Counted from the first letter of the stretch, positions 16,118 through 25,509 are shown. The stretch is 56,241 nt of DNA from an uncultured Butyrivibrio sp. (GCA_947168935.1 CAMVNV010000006.1:1-56241), one strand, 5' to 3'. Notes: generated from the sequence alone by a model not told the origin. A program made the numbers and translations.

Positions 16118-17020
16118 TCAAAGCTTCTCATACTTTTTCATCTCTTTTATGAACTGCTTGGCAATAGGAGACAGCTTGGTATCAGAACGCTTGATATAAC
16201 CGATATGCATTACCTCTTCGCTCTGAAGCGGAATAGATGTATATCCATCGCCGTTAAGCTCCTTACATATAACTCCGCTGCACAGTGTAAATCCGTTAAG
16301 CAGCGTCATCATATTAAGAGCAGTCGCTCTGTCGTTTACATGAATTATCTTTTTATAAGGATAGGTACTAAGGACCTCTTCTGCATAGTAGAAGGAGTTC
16401 TTTTCTCCCTGGTGAAAAGAGAGGCATGGATACTCTTCAAGGTCTACGATCGATACACTCTTTTCCTTAGCAAGAGGATGATCTGAACTAAGATATGCGT
16501 AAGTATTGCAGGCGAAAAGCTCAGTAAACACCAGATTGTTCTCTTTAAGGTCATCGCTTAACACCTTTTCATTAAAGGCATTGAGGTATAGGATTCCAAG
16601 TTCGCTTCTCATGTTTTTGACATCCTGAATGATCTCGCTGGTCCTGGTCTCGTATATGGCATAATCATACTCATCCATACCGGACTTTAAAATTGTTTTG
16701 GAAAAAGCTTCTACAGCGAATGTATAGTGCTGTGTAGAAACGTAGAATTTCTTTTCATTATCAGGCTTCCCCTGATAGTGGTCTTCCATAAGCTTGTACT
16801 GCTCTAAGATCTGGCGGGCATACCCGACAAACTCACTACCTTCTGTAGTAAGAGTAATACCTCGGTTACTTCTTGAGAAAATGCTGATATTAAGCTCCTT
16901 CTCAATCTCCCTCACAGCTCCTGAAAGACTTGGCTGTGATATAAAAAGAGCTTTAGATGCTTCATTAATAGAACCACGCTCTGCAATCTCAATAACATAT
17001 TTCATCTGCTGAAGTGTCAT
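16118..17020 (-). CDS. LysR-family transcriptional regulator, probable sulfur/peptide regulator
   Basis: 300 residues. The N-terminal winged helix-turn-helix is typical (MTLQQMKYVIEIAERGSI, then EASKALFISQPSLSGAVREI). A linker and an effector-binding domain follow, with SSDHPLAKEKSV and a tail ending at 300. The start at 17020 is fixed by the MTLQQ motif and a GAGG site seven bases upstream; ATG 17080 would add 20 atypical residues. It is divergent from an oligopeptide transporter. The same inverted repeat lies ahead of that operon and of metY, so it probably responds to a sulfur or methionine-pathway metabolite (LysR family members CysB, MetR and CmbR do this). Confidence 0.9.
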   Translation of the reverse strand: MTLQQMKYVIEIAERGSINEASKALFISQPSLSGAVREIEKELNISIFSRSNRGITLTTEGSEFVGYARQILEQYKLMEDHYQGKPDNEKKFYVSTQHYTFAVEAFSKTILKSGMDEYDYAIYETRTSEIIQDVKNMRSELGILYLNAFNEKVLSDDLKENNLVFTELFACNTYAYLSSDHPLAKEKSVSIVDLEEYPCLSFHQGEKNSFYYAEEVLSTYPYKKIIHVNDRATALNMMTLLNGFTLCSGVICKELNGDGYTSIPLQSEEVMHIGYIKRSDTKLSPIAKQFIKEMKKYEKL

Positions 17021-17146
17021 AGAATACCTCGATTCGCTATAGATAAGCTGTGTCAAACGTAATCTCCATAATAATAGCATTGTTTTGCAAGTAATTGAAC
17101 AATGTTTTTCCTATATAGGCAACAATCCTAATTCTGGATCAAATCA

Positions 17147-17155
17147 CTATAACCA
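17147..17155. promoter_or_regulatory. third LysR half-site
   Basis: CTATAACCA, identical to the right arm of the operator at 17241-17265, 94 bases upstream of it and closer to the lysR start. It may serve autoregulation. Confidence 0.4.
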
Positions 17156-17240
17156 AAAACTGATTCCTCAAATAAAAGCATTTTCACTGAGATATATGGT
17201 CATTATTTGCCAGAGCGCAGCGACCATCTGTCCTGCCTCT

Positions 17241-17265
17241 TGGTTATAGTCTGTGGCTATAACCA
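17241..17265. promoter_or_regulatory. LysR operator of the peptide-transporter operon
   Basis: A perfect 9-bp inverted repeat, TGGTTATAG-N7-CTATAACCA. Its centre (17253) lies 29 bases ahead of ATTATACAAG (17282-17291), which contains a likely -10 TATACA. The metY upstream region has the same operator core, spacer length and distance to an identical ATTATACAAG. Confidence 0.75.
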
Positions 17266-17281
17266 GCTCATGTTTTTTTGC

Positions 17282-17291
17282 ATTATACAAG
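17282..17291 (+). promoter_or_regulatory. -10 region of the peptide-transporter operon
   Basis: ATTATACAAG, identical to the element at 23896-23905 ahead of metY. No good -35 hexamer lies 17 bases upstream; that position overlaps the operator's right arm. This is what an activator-dependent promoter looks like. Confidence 0.55.
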
Positions 17292-17314
17292 TCAGAAAAC
17301 TTGATGTAATGTGT

Positions 17315-17393
17315 CCTTATTGCTTGTAGCGTTCACCAAACAAAAACGTATATATTTTTGAATCTCTGATTCAAAAATGTATGAGCAATAAGG
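17315..17393 (+). repeat. 35-bp palindromic repeat copy 2 inside a larger leader stem
   Basis: The palindrome at 17349-17383 (arms TATTTTTGAATC and GATTCAAAAATGTA, centre TCT) is enclosed by a perfect 10-bp stem CCTTATTGCT (17315-17324) / AGCAATAAGG (17384-17393). If transcription starts near 17297, this folds in the leader just ahead of the Shine-Dalgarno at 17418. Confidence 0.65.
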
Positions 17394-17431
17394 GTCATTT
17401 AAGAATATCAATGAACCGGGAGGAGAATAAT

Positions 17432-19087
17432 ATGAAAAAAAATATAAGAAAAAGCCTGGCACTTGTTCTTACAACAGCAATTGCCGGAGCATCAATCGCA
17501 GGATGCGGAACAAGACCTGAATCTGCAGGACAGGATTCATCAGCGCAGAATTCAGCAGATAGTTCAGCTGCGCAGACATCACAGACAGGCGCTACAGAAA
17601 GTTCAGATTATAAGGTCCTTAGATTTGGACAGGCACTGTCAGGAGATGGTCTTGACATGCAGAAATCAACAAGTTCAACTTCCGCATCTATTGCTGATGA
17701 AGTAACAGAAAGCCTTTTGAGATTCAATGATGATAATGAAGAGGAAGTTGTTCTTCTTACAGATTTCCCTGAGATCTCAGAGGATGGTACAGTATACAGC
17801 TTTGAGCTTAAGGAAGGCGTTTACTTCACAGATGGAACAGAACTTACAAGTGAAGATGTTCAGTTTACATTTGAGAGAATGTTCAAACCTGAGACAGAAG
17901 CTAAGAGCTATAGCTATTTCTCTATGATCAAGGGTGCTGACAAGGTTTTGAGCGGTGAAGCAGATACTCTTGAAGGCTTTGAAGTTGTGGATGATTATCA
18001 TTTCACAATCACACTTGATTATGCATATGCTCCTTTTATTGAGAACATCGGAACAAGTTATGCAGATATTTTCCCAAAGGAAGCAACACAGGCAGCCGGA
18101 GATAACTGGGGTGTTGGAACCAACCTTATCGGAACTGGTCCATATGTGATCCAGTCCAATGATGATGTATCACAGGTAGTACTTGTTAAGAATGAAAACT
18201 ACCACGGCGGAGAAGTTAATCTCGATGAAATAGATATTATCTATTATGATGATGTAACGACAAAACTCCTTGCTTATGAAAACGGAGAGATCGATCTTGC
18301 TGATCTTCCTGCAGATCTCCTTGGTCAGTATCAGGAATCATATGCAGATCAGATTCATGCTTATCATCCTCTTGGAACCAATTTCATTTCTTTAAACCTC
18401 CAGGATGAAGTTCTTTCTGATGTTAATGTCAGAAAAGCTATCTCTCTTGCGATCAACAGAGAAGAACTTGTAGAGACAATCTTAAACGGTGCCGGTATCC
18501 CTGCTACTTCATACCTTAACAATCAGATTCCTGGACACAGTGATTCCAATGGAGTATATGAATACGATCCTGAAGCAGCTAAAGCACTCCTTGCCGAGAG
18601 CGGCTACGAAGATGGACTTGTAATAGATGCAGAAATAAGAGCTGCAGACCAGACTCTCTACGGCGCTATTCAGGGATATCTTGCAGAGGTTGGAATCACA
18701 CTTAATCTTAACGTAGTTGATAATGCAACATGGTCATCAGACAGAGCGGCAGGATCTATCGATCTTACAGGTATTACATGGAATGCACTTTATGCAGATG
18801 CTGATTTCCAGGTATATACATACTTCTATTCAGATAACTCTGATGGAAAGAGCGTATTCTATCACAATGATGAGTTTGACAAGCTACTTGATGATGCAAG
18901 ATCCGAGACAGATGAGGCCAAGAGAGCAGAGCTTTATGAGCAGGCTGATACAATTCTTTCACTTGAGGATTATGCAGCTATCCCTCTTTTCTATCCTCAG
19001 TCACAGTTCATCGCCAAAGATTATGTTAAGGGCTTTACAGTAGGAAACCTTATCTACCACTTCTGGTATGTAGATATTGAGAAGTAA
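17432..19087 (+). CDS. oligopeptide-type ABC transporter substrate-binding lipoprotein
   Basis: 551 residues. The signal peptide has the lipobox SIAGC with the lipidated cysteine at residue 25, followed by a Ser/Gln/Ala-rich linker to about residue 50. The rest is a family-5 (DppA/OppA) binding protein: LKEGVYFTDGTELTSEDVQF, GTGPYVI, VRKAISLAINREELV, YDPEAAKALLAESGY. Start by GGGAGGAGA at 17418-17426. The upstream ATG at 17381 lies within the palindromic repeat and gives no signal peptide. Linkage to an M42 peptidase and the metY-type operator suggest peptides rich in sulfur amino acids or glutathione-like ligands, by inference only. Confidence 0.93.
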   Translation: MKKNIRKSLALVLTTAIAGASIAGCGTRPESAGQDSSAQNSADSSAAQTSQTGATESSDYKVLRFGQALSGDGLDMQKSTSSTSASIADEVTESLLRFNDDNEEEVVLLTDFPEISEDGTVYSFELKEGVYFTDGTELTSEDVQFTFERMFKPETEAKSYSYFSMIKGADKVLSGEADTLEGFEVVDDYHFTITLDYAYAPFIENIGTSYADIFPKEATQAAGDNWGVGTNLIGTGPYVIQSNDDVSQVVLVKNENYHGGEVNLDEIDIIYYDDVTTKLLAYENGEIDLADLPADLLGQYQESYADQIHAYHPLGTNFISLNLQDEVLSDVNVRKAISLAINREELVETILNGAGIPATSYLNNQIPGHSDSNGVYEYDPEAAKALLAESGYEDGLVIDAEIRAADQTLYGAIQGYLAEVGITLNLNVVDNATWSSDRAAGSIDLTGITWNALYADADFQVYTYFYSDNSDGKSVFYHNDEFDKLLDDARSETDEAKRAELYEQADTILSLEDYAAIPLFYPQSQFIAKDYVKGFTVGNLIYHFWYVDIEK

Positions 19088-19113
19088 AACAGGAATTCTG
19101 AATAATAAATGAT

Positions 19114-20049
19114 ATGAGAAAATATTTACTAAAACGAATAGGACTGGCAATCGGCATAGTTTTTGCCATTTCATTGATCACATTTATCATTCTGAATATC
19201 ATTCCGGGAGACCCTGCCGCTCTAATGCTGGGCGACATGGCTTCTCCTGAGACAATTGCTAAGCTCAGGGAGCAGATGGGACTTGACCGTCCGCTCCCTG
19301 AGCAATATATTGCCTGGATATTCAGACTTATCACAGGAGATCTTGGTAATAGTTATTTTCAGAAAAAACCGGTTTTGGAGCTGATAGGGTATGCGCTCTA
19401 TTACACTTCACGACTGGCTATCTGCGCTTATGCCATTGCACTGATAATAGGAATAACTTCAGGTGTAATAGCTGCAGTATTCCAGGGAAAAGCAGTGGAT
19501 AGAATCTTGATGACTATAGCTATTATGGGTATCTCTGCCCCTGCATTCTGGGTGGCTATTTTGCTGCAGATATATATTGCTCTGAATTTTGATATATTCC
19601 CTGTTTCAGGAGCAAATGAACCCATTGGATTTGTTCTTCCTTCCATAGCTCTTGGAAGCCGTTATGCTGCTTCTATTGCAAGAATCACAAGAACCAGCAT
19701 GATCGAGACAATGAATCAGGACTTTATTAAAACGGCAAGAGCCAAAGGGCTTAAGAACTACAGGATCATTCTAGTGCATGCCCTTAGAAATGCGCTTCTT
19801 CCAATAGTAACAGTTATAGGAAGTGACATAGGAAGTCTTCTTGCCGGCGCGATGCTTACAGAATCTGTATTTAATATTCCCGGAATAGGCAAGCTTTTAA
19901 TAGATGCTATCAACAAAAGAGATCTGCCTATCGTTCAGGGAACTGTGATGTATATCGCAACTGTCTGCGTTCTTATATATCTGATCGTTGATATCCTGTA
20001 CGCAGTTATAGATCCAAGGATAAAGTTAGGAGAAGGAAGTAGTGAATAA
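19114..20049 (+). CDS. ABC transporter permease, DppB/OppB type
   Basis: 311 residues with six predicted membrane segments. It starts MRKYLLKRIGLAIGIVFAIS and contains NIIPGDPAALMLG, both typical of DppB/OppB. The cytoplasmic EAA-type loop is seen in MNQDFIKTARAKGLKNYRII. It pairs with the next permease to form the membrane channel. It lies 26 bases after the binding-protein gene and overlaps the next gene by 8 bases. Confidence 0.93.
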   Translation: MRKYLLKRIGLAIGIVFAISLITFIILNIIPGDPAALMLGDMASPETIAKLREQMGLDRPLPEQYIAWIFRLITGDLGNSYFQKKPVLELIGYALYYTSRLAICAYAIALIIGITSGVIAAVFQGKAVDRILMTIAIMGISAPAFWVAILLQIYIALNFDIFPVSGANEPIGFVLPSIALGSRYAASIARITRTSMIETMNQDFIKTARAKGLKNYRIILVHALRNALLPIVTVIGSDIGSLLAGAMLTESVFNIPGIGKLLIDAINKRDLPIVQGTVMYIATVCVLIYLIVDILYAVIDPRIKLGEGSSE

Positions 20050-20893
20050 GAACGAAGGATATTATGTTCAAAGTTTAAAAATACTAAAAAGAAATAAGCT
20101 GGCACTTGTGTGCATTTTCATAATTTTCTTTTTGATCATTATAAGCATATTTGCGCCGGTTTTCACATCCTATGATCCTGACAAGCAGAACCTGTCAGAA
20201 AGACTTTTGAGCCCTGGTTCAGAGCATATTTTTGGAACGGATGAATTTGGGCGTGACATTTTTACAAGATGCGTTTATGGATGCAGGATATCCCTTAGCG
20301 TAGGTATTATTTCACAGATGATCGCAACTATCATAGGATATGCGCTGGGAGTAAGTGCGGGATATTTTGGCAAAAAAACTGATGGTATCATTTCATTTTT
20401 TATTCAGGTTTTTTCAAGCGTGCCATTCCTTTTGTTTGCAATGGCGCTCATGTTTGTACTTGGACATGGAATCATTAATCTTTATATATCTCTTGGTGTT
20501 TTGTCCTGGGCAGGTACAGCAAAGCTTATAAGAGCTAAAGTACTTCAGCTCAAGAACCAGGAGTATATTTTTTCAAGCAGACTGGACGGAGCATCAGACC
20601 TGCATATCATACTGAAACATCTTTTGCCTAACTGTATACCAACTCTAATAATTACTATTACTTTAGGTATACCATCTGCTATCCTGTCTGAGGCGTCATT
20701 AAGTTTCCTGGGACTTGGAGTGCAGAGCCCAACTGCAAGCTGGGGATCAATGATAGCAAGCTCACAGACATATATAAGGACTAATACATACTATAGTCTG
20801 TTTCCGGGTATATGCATAATAATCACAGTAATGGCATTTCATATTATTGGAGATGGATTGAGGGATGCACTTGATCCTAAGATGAGGTTGTAA
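20042..20893 (+). CDS. ABC transporter permease, DppC/OppC type
   Basis: 283 residues from a GTG start that overlaps the previous stop, with AGGAGAAGGAAG just upstream. HIFGTDEFGRDIFTRCVYG is the hallmark of DppC/OppC. The EAA loop region is KNQEYIFSSRLDGASDLHII, followed by HLLPN. Six membrane segments. Confidence 0.93.
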   Translation: MNKNEGYYVQSLKILKRNKLALVCIFIIFFLIIISIFAPVFTSYDPDKQNLSERLLSPGSEHIFGTDEFGRDIFTRCVYGCRISLSVGIISQMIATIIGYALGVSAGYFGKKTDGIISFFIQVFSSVPFLLFAMALMFVLGHGIINLYISLGVLSWAGTAKLIRAKVLQLKNQEYIFSSRLDGASDLHIILKHLLPNCIPTLIITITLGIPSAILSEASLSFLGLGVQSPTASWGSMIASSQTYIRTNTYYSLFPGICIIITVMAFHIIGDGLRDALDPKMRL

Positions 20894-20898
20894 TTTAC

Positions 20899-21873
20899 AT
20901 GGATGAAGTAATATTGAAAGTCAGGGATCTTACGGTTGTTCTTGACTCATTGGATAAAACATTCAGGATACTTGATAAGATTTCTTTTGATCTGAAAAAA
21001 GGTGAGACCCTTGGAGTCGTAGGAGAATCAGGATGCGGAAAGAGCATGCTTGCAAGTGCGATCATGGGGCTTACATCAAAGCCTTTAAGAATTGATGGTG
21101 GTAGCGTTGTATTCAAAGGCGAAGAGCTTATCGGTCTTCCGGAAAAAAAGCTTAGATATTATCGCGGCAAAAAGATAGCAATGATCTTTCAGGATCCTAT
21201 GACAAGTCTGAATCCTATTATAAAGTGCGGAAGCCAGATAGTGGAAACGATCCTTGCTCACGAAAAAGTATCTAAAAAGGAAGCAAAGGAAAGAAGCTTA
21301 AGGCTGATCAGAGAGGTAGGACTTGATAATGCTAATGAAATATATAATAAGATACCGGCTCAGCTTTCAGGAGGCCAGAGACAGAGGATAGTAATAGCCA
21401 TGGCGCTTAGCTGCTCACCTGATCTTATTATCTGCGATGAGCCTACTACAGCACTTGATGTTGTTATTCAGAAACAGATCCTGAATCTTATCAAAAGACT
21501 TGTACAGGAAACCAGGGCGTCATGTATCTTTATAAGCCATGATATGGGCGTAATAGCAGATATGTCTGATAAGGTGATGGTAATGTATGCAGGACAGGTA
21601 GTTGAGCATGCAGATCAAAAAGCTGTATTTGAAAATCCTGCACATCCTTATTCAAAGGCACTTCAAGCTTCACTTCCTCAAAAAGCAAAGGGAAAAGAAC
21701 GCTTACATGAGATTCCTGGAAGTGTTCCTCTTCCTGATAATATGCCTAAAGGCTGCCTTTTTGCAGACAGATGCCCTTTGGCAGATTCAAGGTGCAAAGA
21801 GCAAAGACCGGATCTTACAAATAATAACGGGCATTTTTGCAGGTGCTTTAAGGAACAAGAGCAAATAGGGTAA
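20899..21873 (+). CDS. ABC transporter ATP-binding protein, DppD/OppD type
   Basis: 324 residues. Walker A GESGCGKS, signature LSGGQRQRIVIAMAL, Walker B LIICDEPTTALD, and the H-loop FISHDMGVIAD. The C-terminal oligopeptide-transporter extension has the cysteine set CLFADRCPLADSRC...C, which in this subfamily can bind an iron-sulfur cluster. Five bases after the permease gene, three ahead of the next ATPase. Confidence 0.94.
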   Translation: MDEVILKVRDLTVVLDSLDKTFRILDKISFDLKKGETLGVVGESGCGKSMLASAIMGLTSKPLRIDGGSVVFKGEELIGLPEKKLRYYRGKKIAMIFQDPMTSLNPIIKCGSQIVETILAHEKVSKKEAKERSLRLIREVGLDNANEIYNKIPAQLSGGQRQRIVIAMALSCSPDLIICDEPTTALDVVIQKQILNLIKRLVQETRASCIFISHDMGVIADMSDKVMVMYAGQVVEHADQKAVFENPAHPYSKALQASLPQKAKGKERLHEIPGSVPLPDNMPKGCLFADRCPLADSRCKEQRPDLTNNNGHFCRCFKEQEQIG

Positions 21874-21875
21874 AT

Positions 21876-22673
21876 ATGAAAAAAGAAATACTAAAAGTTG
21901 AAAATATAAGTAAATGCTATAAGACAAAGAAACATCTTTTTTCCAAACAGGATGAACATGTGGCGGTCAAAGGTGTTTCTTTTACCTTGCATGATGGAGA
22001 GGTCCTGGGAATAGTCGGAGAATCCGGCTGTGGCAAATCCACGCTTGTAAAAAGCATCATAAGGATGATAGAGCCTGATGGCGGAAGAATTGAATTATTT
22101 GGAAAAGATTTTATGAGCCTTAAAGCAAGTGACCTTAAAAGGGCAAGGCGGAATATCAGGATGATATTTCAGGATCCTTATTCATCTCTCAATCCCAGAA
22201 TGACTGTGTTTGATATTATCGCAGAACCTCTTTTGATAGAGAGAAAATATAACAAAGAAGAAATAACACAAAAGGTCAGGGAGACTATGAAACGTGTAGG
22301 TCTAGACCTTGGATTTTCAAACAGATATCCGCATGAGTTTTCGGGAGGTCAGAGGCAGAGAATAGTTATAGCAAGAGCTATCATCACGGATCCGAAGATA
22401 GTGATATGTGATGAGCCTGTATCAGCGCTGGATGTTTCGATTCAGGCCAAAGTCCTCAATCTTTTGAACGATCTTAAAGAGCTGCTGGGAATAAGTTATA
22501 TATTTATATCTCATGACCTGGAGGTTGTAAGACATATAGCGGACAGAGTCATTGTAATGAAAGATGGGGAGTTTGTGGAAGAGGGAAGTTGTGATGAGGT
22601 GTTTGAATCTCCAGCAAACAGCTATACTAAGGAGCTTCTTGCTAGTATTCCGCACATAGAAGTTCATCCATGA
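21876..22673 (+). CDS. ABC transporter ATP-binding protein, DppF/OppF type
   Basis: 265 residues. Walker A GESGCGKS, Q-loop FQDPYSSLNPRM, signature FSGGQRQRIVIARAI, Walker B IVICDEPVSALD, H-loop ISHDLEVVRH. It is shorter than many OppF proteins (about 310-330) because it lacks the C-terminal cysteine extension. It forms a heterodimer with the DppD-type ATPase. Confidence 0.94.
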   Translation: MKKEILKVENISKCYKTKKHLFSKQDEHVAVKGVSFTLHDGEVLGIVGESGCGKSTLVKSIIRMIEPDGGRIELFGKDFMSLKASDLKRARRNIRMIFQDPYSSLNPRMTVFDIIAEPLLIERKYNKEEITQKVRETMKRVGLDLGFSNRYPHEFSGGQRQRIVIARAIITDPKIVICDEPVSALDVSIQAKVLNLLNDLKELLGISYIFISHDLEVVRHIADRVIVMKDGEFVEEGSCDEVFESPANSYTKELLASIPHIEVHP

Positions 22674-22730
22674 ACTTCTGAACATGTGCTGGATACGTCC
22701 TGTATCCCCGCACATAGAAAGGAAGGGTGT

Positions 22731-23819
22731 ATGAGTAAGGTGACAATTGACAGACAGCAGGTTGAAAAAGACTTTAGAGAAATGATCGTGGCTTTAAGCG
22801 ATGCCAAGGGTCCGTCGGGTTTTGAAACAGAAGTTGTTGAACTTATCAAAGGGTATCTAAATGGTATAGATGCGCAGATAGAGGAGGATTTTATCCATAA
22901 TCTTACTGTTCACATGAAAGGCACCAAAAACTCCAAAAAGCTTTTGGTTAGTGCCCATACTGATGAAATTGGACTGATCATAAGAAAGATAGATGACAGG
23001 GGCTTTTTGTGGTTTGAAACTCTGGGAGGAATCGCTCCGCAGCAGTTTTTTGGTAAACATGTAGTTATTTTAACAGATAAGGGACATGTTGATGGTATCG
23101 TTCAGTCAATACATCCCGGAAGGCCTGATAGGTGTACTACAATGCCGGCAGGAGCAGGCGAGTTCTATATAGAAATCGGTGCAGAGTCCAAAGAAGAGGC
23201 ATATAGACTTGGAGTAGAGGAAGGCAATGCGGTATCAATAGATTATCCAGTTATAAGCCTTGGTGAGCACAGGATTGGAGGAAAAGCACTGGATGACAGA
23301 GCACTTGTTTTCCTTCTTATAGAACTTATCAGATATCTTGATAAAACTGATGTTACAGAATATCCAGATTTCTACGGACTCTTTTCATCACAGGAAGAGG
23401 TTGGAGCAAGAGGCGCGATAATCGCTGCTAACAGGATACTGCCTGATGAAGCCATTGCTCTTGATATGAGCCTTGCGTGTGACATTCCAAAAGTTAGTGA
23501 TAGCACATATATTAATGAGCTTGGAAAAGGTGCTTCGATCAAGATAATGGATAAACTAAGCACTGGTATAGTAGGCGTTATCAGTGATGCAGATATTGTC
23601 AGAAAGATGAAGAATATCTGCAGAGACAGAGGACTTGATTATCAGATAGAAGCTTATGCTGCAGGTGCTACTGATGCAAGTCTTATCCAGACACAGGCAG
23701 GAGGCGTAAGGTGCGGTGGCATTCAGATCCCTATGCGATATGTTCATAGCTATGAAGTCTGCGATGTAAGAGATGTGGTGGATTGCTTTGAACTTCTTTA
23801 TAACTATGTTGTTTCATAA
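22731..23819 (+). CDS. M42-family metallo-aminopeptidase
   Basis: 362 residues. The dinuclear metal ligands are visible: AHTDEIG, GGKALDDRA, SSQEEVGARGA, the late LDMSLACD (Asp ligand) and RYVHS near the end. M42 enzymes are large cytoplasmic tetrahedral aminopeptidases (deblocking, glutamyl or PepA-like) that trim small peptides. The start at 22731 follows GGAAGGG. It is the last gene of the transporter operon, 57 bases after the ATPase, so imported peptides are probably broken down by it. No terminator is evident after the stop. Confidence 0.9.
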   Translation: MSKVTIDRQQVEKDFREMIVALSDAKGPSGFETEVVELIKGYLNGIDAQIEEDFIHNLTVHMKGTKNSKKLLVSAHTDEIGLIIRKIDDRGFLWFETLGGIAPQQFFGKHVVILTDKGHVDGIVQSIHPGRPDRCTTMPAGAGEFYIEIGAESKEEAYRLGVEEGNAVSIDYPVISLGEHRIGGKALDDRALVFLLIELIRYLDKTDVTEYPDFYGLFSSQEEVGARGAIIAANRILPDEAIALDMSLACDIPKVSDSTYINELGKGASIKIMDKLSTGIVGVISDADIVRKMKNICRDRGLDYQIEAYAAGATDASLIQTQAGGVRCGGIQIPMRYVHSYEVCDVRDVVDCFELLYNYVVS

Positions 23820-23856
23820 CTAATAACAACCCATGCTCTGTACTAAATCATACTCA

Positions 23857-23877
23857 GTTATAGCTTTTGACTATAAC
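23857..23877. promoter_or_regulatory. LysR operator of metY
   Basis: GTTATAG-N7-CTATAAC, the same core and spacer as at 17241-17265. Its centre (23867) is 29 bases ahead of ATTATACAAG at 23896-23905. The site lies 162 bases upstream of the metY start. Confidence 0.7.
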
Positions 23878-23895
23878 AGGTTCTTGGATTTATGA

Positions 23896-23905
23896 ATTAT
23901 ACAAG
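23896..23905 (+). promoter_or_regulatory. -10 region of metY
   Basis: ATTATACAAG, identical to the element ahead of the peptide-transporter operon and at the same distance from the operator. The -35 position overlaps the operator. Confidence 0.5.
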
Positions 23906-24038
23906 CTTTGAAAGATAGTGTATTGTTATTTCAACAGCAAGAACAACCCATTCGAATAGGACAAAAGCTTAGAAATCAAAAAGAATACATCAAAGTTTGA
24001 AATTAAAAAAGAAAAACGGTTAACGGAGGATAAAGAGT

Positions 24039-25361
24039 ATGAGCGAGCATCAGTATAAATTTGAAACATTACAGTTACATGTAGGTCAGGAACAGGCGGA
24101 TCCTACTACAGATTCAAGAGCAGTACCGATCTATCAGACAACATCATATGTATTCCATAGTGCACAGCATGCTGCAGACAGATTCAACTTAAGAGATGCA
24201 GGTAACATCTATGGAAGACTTACAAACTCAACACAGGGCGTACTCGAAGAAAGAGTAGCAGCACTTGAAGGCGGAGTTGCAGCACTTGGAGTTGCAGCTG
24301 GAGCAGCTGCAGTAACATATGCAATACTTGCACTTGCTAAAGCAGGTGACAACGTAGTAGCACAGAAGACAATCTACGGCGGAAGTTATAACCTTCTTGA
24401 CCAAACACTTCCAGGATATGGAATCACAACAACATTTGTAGATGTTCATAACCTTGATGAAGTTGAAAAAGCAATTAACGATAAGACTAAAGCAGTCTTC
24501 ATTGAAACTCTTGGAAATCCTCATTCGGATATTCCGGATATCGATGCACTTGCAGAGCTTGCTCATAAGCATGGCATACCGCTCGTGATCGATAATACAT
24601 TTGGCACACCTTTCCTTATCAGACCTATTGAACATGGCGCTGATGTGGTTGTGCACTCAGCGACCAAGTTCATAGGCGGACACGGAACAACACTTGGTGG
24701 AATCATCGTAGACAGTGGTAAGTTCGACTGGAAGGCATCAGGTAAGTTCCCTCAGTTCACAGAGCCTAACGCAAGCTATCACGGAGTATCCTTCGTTGAT
24801 GCAGCAGGTCCTGCAGCATATGTAACTTATATCAGAGCTATCCTTCTTCGTGATACTGGAGCTACCCTCGCACCTCTTAGCGCATGGATCCTCCTTCAGG
24901 GACTTGAAACACTTTCACTTCGTCTTGAAAGACATGCTGAAAACACTAAGAAAGTAGTAGAGTTCCTTGCAAATCACCCTCTTGTAGAGAAGGTTAATCA
25001 TCCATCTCTTCCAGAGCATCCTGATCACGAGCTCTATAACAAGTACTTCCCTAATGGTGGAGCATCAATCTTCACATTTAACATCAAGGGCGGTCAGAAG
25101 GAAGCATATGCATTCATCGATGGACTTAAGATCTTCTCACTTCTTGCAAACGTTGCAGATGTAAAGAGCCTTGTAATCCATCCTTATGACACAACACATG
25201 CTGAAATGACTCCTGAGCAGCTTGAGGCAGCTGGAATCTACCAGAACACAATCCGTCTCTCAATCGGAACAGAGCACATTGATGATATCCTTTGGGATCT
25301 CGAGCAGGGCTTCAAGGCTGTAGAGCAGGTTAGTCCTGAGCTTGTAGAGAAGGCAGTTTAA
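24039..25361 (+). CDS. metY: O-acetylhomoserine sulfhydrylase
   Basis: 440 residues, the usual MetY length; cystathionine gamma-synthases and lyases are about 380-400. Cys/Met-metabolism PLP-enzyme motifs: YGRLTNSTQGVLEERVAALE, IETLGNPHSDIPD, and the PLP lysine in VVHSATKFIGGHGT. It makes homocysteine from O-acetylhomoserine and sulfide. Start by ACGGAGG. The shared operator with the peptide-transporter operon points to control by the LysR protein. Confidence 0.93.
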   Translation: MSEHQYKFETLQLHVGQEQADPTTDSRAVPIYQTTSYVFHSAQHAADRFNLRDAGNIYGRLTNSTQGVLEERVAALEGGVAALGVAAGAAAVTYAILALAKAGDNVVAQKTIYGGSYNLLDQTLPGYGITTTFVDVHNLDEVEKAINDKTKAVFIETLGNPHSDIPDIDALAELAHKHGIPLVIDNTFGTPFLIRPIEHGADVVVHSATKFIGGHGTTLGGIIVDSGKFDWKASGKFPQFTEPNASYHGVSFVDAAGPAAYVTYIRAILLRDTGATLAPLSAWILLQGLETLSLRLERHAENTKKVVEFLANHPLVEKVNHPSLPEHPDHELYNKYFPNGGASIFTFNIKGGQKEAYAFIDGLKIFSLLANVADVKSLVIHPYDTTHAEMTPEQLEAAGIYQNTIRLSIGTEHIDDILWDLEQGFKAVEQVSPELVEKAV

Positions 25362-25426
25362 TGCATTCTTGATTTAAGAAAAAAGTACAGTGTAACAACA
25401 AATTAATTGCCATTATTTTATTAGCC

Positions 25427-25455
25427 AAAAAAGTATAATTGCCAATACTTTTTTA
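25427..25455 (+). terminator. terminator of metY
   Basis: AAAAAAGTAT (25427-25436) and ATACTTTTTT (25445-25454) form a 10-bp A/T-rich hairpin ending in a T-run, 65 bases after the stop. Confidence 0.65.
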
Positions 25456-25509
25456 TACCTCTTAAAATCTTTTACCAATAAAATCTCCTATACCTAAAAA
25501 TACCTGAGG

